Shown piece after piece: positions 61,206-64,000 of a stretch of 64,000 nt of DNA. The DNA is taken from positions 62,001 to 126,000 of the forward strand of contig JAFYQB010000117.1 of assembly GCA_017547285.1 (NCBI GenBank), in the 5' to 3' direction. This DNA comes from Clostridia bacterium (GTDB lineage Bacteria > Bacillota > Clostridia > Christensenellales > Aristaeellaceae). Under the pieces are notes generated by a model that searched no databases, was not told where the DNA came from, and saw only the letters and a program-made list of their open reading frames with translations. The position numbers were made by a program, and so were the translations under genes. Position 1 is the first letter of the stretch, and each line of letters opens with the position of its first letter.

Positions 61206-62411
61206 ATGAACAAAGAAAAGCTTGCCCTGCAGCAACAGTGGATTCGCGAGGAGTTAATGCGCTGTGCTGATTTCTGGGTTAATAATGGTTGGGATCACGA
61301 AAACGGCGGTGTATATACCTGTCTGGATCGTTTTGGAAAGATCTATTCCACAGATAAAAGCGTATGGATGCAAGGGCGCTGCGCTTGGACATTCTCCTAT
61401 CTGTGCAATGTATACGGCATCCGTAAGGAATGGCTGGATTTTGCAAAGAGCTGTCTGGACTTTATGGAGGATCACTGCATCAACCGCGAAGCCGGCAACC
61501 GTATGTACTTTACCGTGACCGGCGATGGCAAGCCTCTGCGCCAGCGCCGCTACTGCTTTTCCGAAAGCTTCTACACCATTGCCAATGCAGAGTTCTATAC
61601 GCTCACCCATGAGCCGGAATATCTGGAGCGTGCGCGTTCTGCCTACAATATCTTCTGGGATCTGTGGCAGGGCAACATGGAGGATCCCACCGGCATGGGC
61701 CCCAAGACCATTCCCGAAACCCGCAGCGGTCGTGGTCTGGCGATGCCAATGATTTTCCTGAATATGTGCTCTGTGCTGCGGCGCTGTGATCCCAGGCATG
61801 CCGCCGAGTATGATGAGCGCTCCAAGGTCTGCGTGCATGATATCTTTGCCTATCATCACAAGCCCGAAATGGGCTGCACACTGGAAAACGTTGGCCCGGA
61901 CGGCGAATTCCGCGGCGATGTGACCGAAGGCCGCATTGTAAACCCTGGCCACGACATCGAATGCAGCTGGTTCCTGATGGAGTACGCCAACCAATCGCAG
62001 GACAATGAACTGCATCAGCAGGCGCAGAACGTGTTCAACTACGCCATCAACGCCGGTTGGGACGAGGAATTTGGCGGTCTGCTGTACTTCATCGACTGCA
62101 AGGGTTTACCGCCGGAAGCTTACGAGCATGATATGAAGCTGTGGTGGCCTCACAACGAAATACTGATCGCCAGCATGATGGCCTACCGTGATACCGGTGA
62201 TGAAAAGTACTACGACTGGTTCTGCAAAACACTGGATTACTGTCAGGAAGTATTCAGTGATCCCGAAAACGGCGAATGGTACGGTTACCTGCGCCGTGAT
62301 GGCAAACCCACCATGCCCTCCACCAAGGGCAGCACTTTCAAAGGCCCCTTCCATCTGCCCCGTTGTCTGAGCATGGTGGATCAGATGATCAGCCAGCTTC
62401 TGGCTGAGTAA
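61206..62411 (+). CDS. AGE-family epimerase (N-acylglucosamine 2-epimerase family)
   Basis: A 401-residue alpha/alpha-barrel enzyme that interconverts C2 epimers or aldose/ketose forms of sugars, for example GlcNAc/ManNAc, cellobiose or mannose/fructose. Family features are GGVYTCLDRFGKIYSTDKSVWMQGRCAWTFSYL near the start, RYCFSESFYTIANAEFY, NPGHDIECSWFLMEYA with the conserved His, and LWWPHNEILIASMMAY with a second conserved His and Glu. AAGGAGGCGG precedes the ATG. The exact sugar is not readable from motifs; the nearby GH130/GH38 theme would fit mannose or mannosyl sugars. Confidence 0.9.
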   Translation: MNKEKLALQQQWIREELMRCADFWVNNGWDHENGGVYTCLDRFGKIYSTDKSVWMQGRCAWTFSYLCNVYGIRKEWLDFAKSCLDFMEDHCINREAGNRMYFTVTGDGKPLRQRRYCFSESFYTIANAEFYTLTHEPEYLERARSAYNIFWDLWQGNMEDPTGMGPKTIPETRSGRGLAMPMIFLNMCSVLRRCDPRHAAEYDERSKVCVHDIFAYHHKPEMGCTLENVGPDGEFRGDVTEGRIVNPGHDIECSWFLMEYANQSQDNELHQQAQNVFNYAINAGWDEEFGGLLYFIDCKGLPPEAYEHDMKLWWPHNEILIASMMAYRDTGDEKYYDWFCKTLDYCQEVFSDPENGEWYGYLRRDGKPTMPSTKGSTFKGPFHLPRCLSMVDQMISQLLAE

Positions 62412-62428
62412 TCCATTCCATAAATTTG

Positions 62429-62460
62429 ACCGCAGCGAGTTTGCTTCGCTGCGGTTTTCT
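62429..62460. terminator. Bidirectional intrinsic terminator
   Basis: ACCGCAGCGA (62429-62438) pairs with TCGCTGCGGT (62446-62455), followed by TTTCTTTG. It serves the AGE gene and, from the other side, the SH3 gene. Confidence 0.82.
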
Positions 62461-62463
62461 TTG

Positions 62464-63567
62464 TTATTTGATATCACGCCAGAGCGCTTCCTGTTCACCG
62501 GCAAACAGACGGCTGTACGTTTCAGCGCTATCAAGCGCCTGATGGCTGATGAACGTTTCGTAAATCAGTTCACCTTCCGCAATGCCTTTGGTATAATCCC
62601 ACACACGAACACGCAGATTTTGAAGATCGGTATGAATGGTATATCCCCCGCCATCTGAAAATCTCGTCATTTCTGTAGCGTTTTCAGATAATGCACGTCG
62701 AATCACACGCAGTTCGTTTCCCTCCCAGCGAAGCAGCACATCCTCATGCTCCGCTCCCGCTGAGCCGTTGTTTGCATCGGAATGTACGATGCCATATTCC
62801 GGATACAGGTGATAATTGCAGATGCCCTGCGTAAGCCCCGGATGACGCGCATACACGTACTGGCCATCATCCCAGACAAAAAACTCTGTAAAAAAGTTAC
62901 TCGCCCCACGGATGATAAAGACGACCACATCTTTGTGTCCATCAAAGTTAACATCCTCGTATTGGATGACCGGATCTTCCAGCGCAGTAAAATACAGCGT
63001 CTGGCCATTTGGCGCAGGCCAGCTGTAAATGAAATCCCCGTTATAGCATTCGCCAATTTTGCGGATGTCAGCATTGTGGTCAGAAACCATTTCTCCGGTC
63101 AGCGTTACGTATTCCGGCATCACATAACCAGTCAGACCATTCTGTGTTTTCACATAATACCAGTCATTGGAACACTGACCGAGCATACACAATTGTTCCT
63201 GTTCCTTTAGCACTGCCTCCACATCATTGTTTTTAGATGGGCCAGAACGCAGATTCAGCGTATCAGACTTCACCCTCGCACCAGGCAGCATATATTCCAG
63301 CGGCCGTTCATGGCTCAGGTAGTCGCACATGATATAGCCATTTACAGCTCCAATCTGCACACGCGCCCAGTCATCCGCCAGTGTGGAATCATCAAGCTTT
63401 ACTTCTGTACCTGTATAAAACAACCCTATGGAATCCGCCTGCTTTGAAGGAGCATTTCTGAGATGTACACGACTGGCTGTTTTACCGTCTACATACGCAG
63501 TTTCCGCATAAGCAGCGGTCAGCATTATACACAACATCACAACCCAAAAGAACGCGCTTTTTTTCAC
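62464..63567 (-). CDS. Secreted protein with two SH3b domains
   Basis: A 367-residue exported protein. The GTG start at 63567 follows GGGGGAAAAG and opens a signal peptide (KKSAFFWVVMLCIMLTAAYA). Two bacterial SH3 domains follow: about 25-85 (SRVHLRNAPSKQADSIGLFYTGTEV) and 95-155 (DTLNLRSGPSKNNDVEAVLKEQE), of the kind that bind peptidoglycan. The remaining part contains DVNFDGHKDVVVF, a calcium-type D-x-N-x-D-G repeat. No catalytic domain is recognised. It probably acts at the cell wall. Confidence 0.82.
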   Translation of the reverse strand: MKKSAFFWVVMLCIMLTAAYAETAYVDGKTASRVHLRNAPSKQADSIGLFYTGTEVKLDDSTLADDWARVQIGAVNGYIMCDYLSHERPLEYMLPGARVKSDTLNLRSGPSKNNDVEAVLKEQEQLCMLGQCSNDWYYVKTQNGLTGYVMPEYVTLTGEMVSDHNADIRKIGECYNGDFIYSWPAPNGQTLYFTALEDPVIQYEDVNFDGHKDVVVFIIRGASNFFTEFFVWDDGQYVYARHPGLTQGICNYHLYPEYGIVHSDANNGSAGAEHEDVLLRWEGNELRVIRRALSENATEMTRFSDGGGYTIHTDLQNLRVRVWDYTKGIAEGELIYETFISHQALDSAETYSRLFAGEQEALWRDIK

Positions 63568-63639
63568 GGCTTTTCCCCCGTTTATTTGGATGCAAATACA
63601 ACGTATAACCACTGCATTTCCTGTGCACCAAAAAGAAAT

Positions 63640-64000
63640 TTACGGCTCATCCGCCAGCGCAGCCTCAGAAGAAATTTTAACTTCCATGCCGTTTTCCACA
63701 GGACGAGCTGCATAGATGGCCACACCCTGATCATTGCCTGCGGTAAACGGGAATACAGGAAGCGTTGTGGCTGCACCATATTCACCCTTAGGAGAAAGCG
63801 CAATCACGCTGATCGAACCTGCATCTTCTCCGAGTTGGATCTTGCGCTCCGAAAGCGCCTGTACAGCTGTTTCACATGCTTTTTGCGCAGACAAGCCATC
63901 ACGCATCAGCGATACAATTTCGTAGGACAGGCAGACGCGCATAATATCTTCTCCAAGTCCGGTAGCTGCTGCTGCACCATAACGGATATCCGCATAAAAA
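63640..64000 (-). CDS. N4-(beta-N-acetylglucosaminyl)-L-asparaginase, C-terminal part (cut by right edge)
   Basis: Ntn-hydrolase that splits the GlcNAc-Asn bond left after N-glycan breakdown. The last 120 residues are in the window. FYADIRYGAAAATGLGEDIMRVCLSYEIVSLMRDG matches the beta-subunit region of glycosylasparaginase (GxYADNEVGAATATGxGE); the nucleophile Thr and the alpha subunit lie beyond 64000. The end SISVIALSPKGEYGAATT and the AIYAARP stretch also fit. Isoaspartyl peptidase of the same superfamily is a less likely alternative. Confidence 0.85.
   Translation of the reverse strand, partial: FYADIRYGAAAATGLGEDIMRVCLSYEIVSLMRDGLSAQKACETAVQALSERKIQLGEDAGSISVIALSPKGEYGAATTLPVFPFTAGNDQGVAIYAARPVENGMEVKISSEAALADEP

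Overview
The window looks like a chromosomal stretch from an anaerobic, endospore-related member of the Bacillota, class Clostridia. Reasons seen in the sequence: a yabP-yabQ-divIC cluster (the Bacillus/Clostridium sporulation arrangement), a ctsR-mcsA-mcsB-clpC operon with a CtsR box, a Bacillus-type LexA/DinR box, an mrfA-mrfB pair, strong AGGAGG ribosome sites and near-consensus sigma-A promoters. A small protein resembling the glycyl-radical end of anaerobic ribonucleotide reductase fits an anaerobe. No rRNA, phage, IS element or CRISPR array was found. The rank below class cannot be fixed from this window.

Layout. 1-11 kb: housekeeping genes, mostly on the minus strand. These are D-Ala-D-Ala ligase (cut by the left edge), a membrane-fused MurF-type ligase, a hydrolase, an acetyltransferase and a 1-phosphofructokinase-type sugar kinase, an EF-G-like GTPase, a Ppx/GppA phosphatase, divIC-yabQ-yabP, proA, then smpB-ssrA on the plus strand. 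11-11.7 kb: an AT-rich islet behind ssrA with a GyrI-like protein and a cluster of GGTTGCA repeats. 11.7-30.2 kb: a glycan-use region. It holds a beta-helix protein, a sialidase-fold protein, a hydroxyacid dehydrogenase, tRNA-Pro, a GH130 phosphorylase, a GH38 alpha-mannosidase, an M3 peptidase, a GH172/DUF2961 protein, a three-gene sugar ABC importer and two tandem clan-D (alpha-galactosidase-like) hydrolases. No ATPase gene for the importer and no transcription regulator gene lies in this region.

30.2-41.5 kb: a lipoprotein cyclophilin, tRNA-Leu, the NrdD-like protein, an attenuator-like leader with a VOC protein, an altered PIG-L protein, a frameshifted remnant, RecQ, TldD/TldE, a beta-phosphoglucomutase, HflK/HflC and a DUF2238-type membrane protein. 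41.5-46.1 kb: the CtsR protein-quality operon. 46.2-49.8 kb: a membrane-anchored protein with seven tandem FMN-binding domains, followed by an ApbE flavin transferase lipoprotein. Together they look like an extracytosolic electron-transfer module and are the most interesting part of the window. 49.8-54 kb: mrfA-mrfB-TPR behind a LexA box. 54.1-58 kb: response regulator, histidine kinase without an ordinary start codon, and a GerMN lipoprotein, an arrangement like MtrA-MtrB-LpqB. 58-64 kb: phosphodiesterase, nucleoside hydrolase, ornithine carbamoyltransferase, an AGE-family epimerase, an SH3 secreted protein, and the C-terminal part of a glycosylasparaginase cut by the right edge.

How the genes may work together (inference): importer and glycosidases take in and split oligosaccharides. 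GH38, GH130, AGE epimerase and glycosylasparaginase would suit mannose-rich, N-glycan-type substrates, and the sugar kinase and beta-phosphoglucomutase would feed glycolysis. All assignments come from reading motifs; no database search was run.
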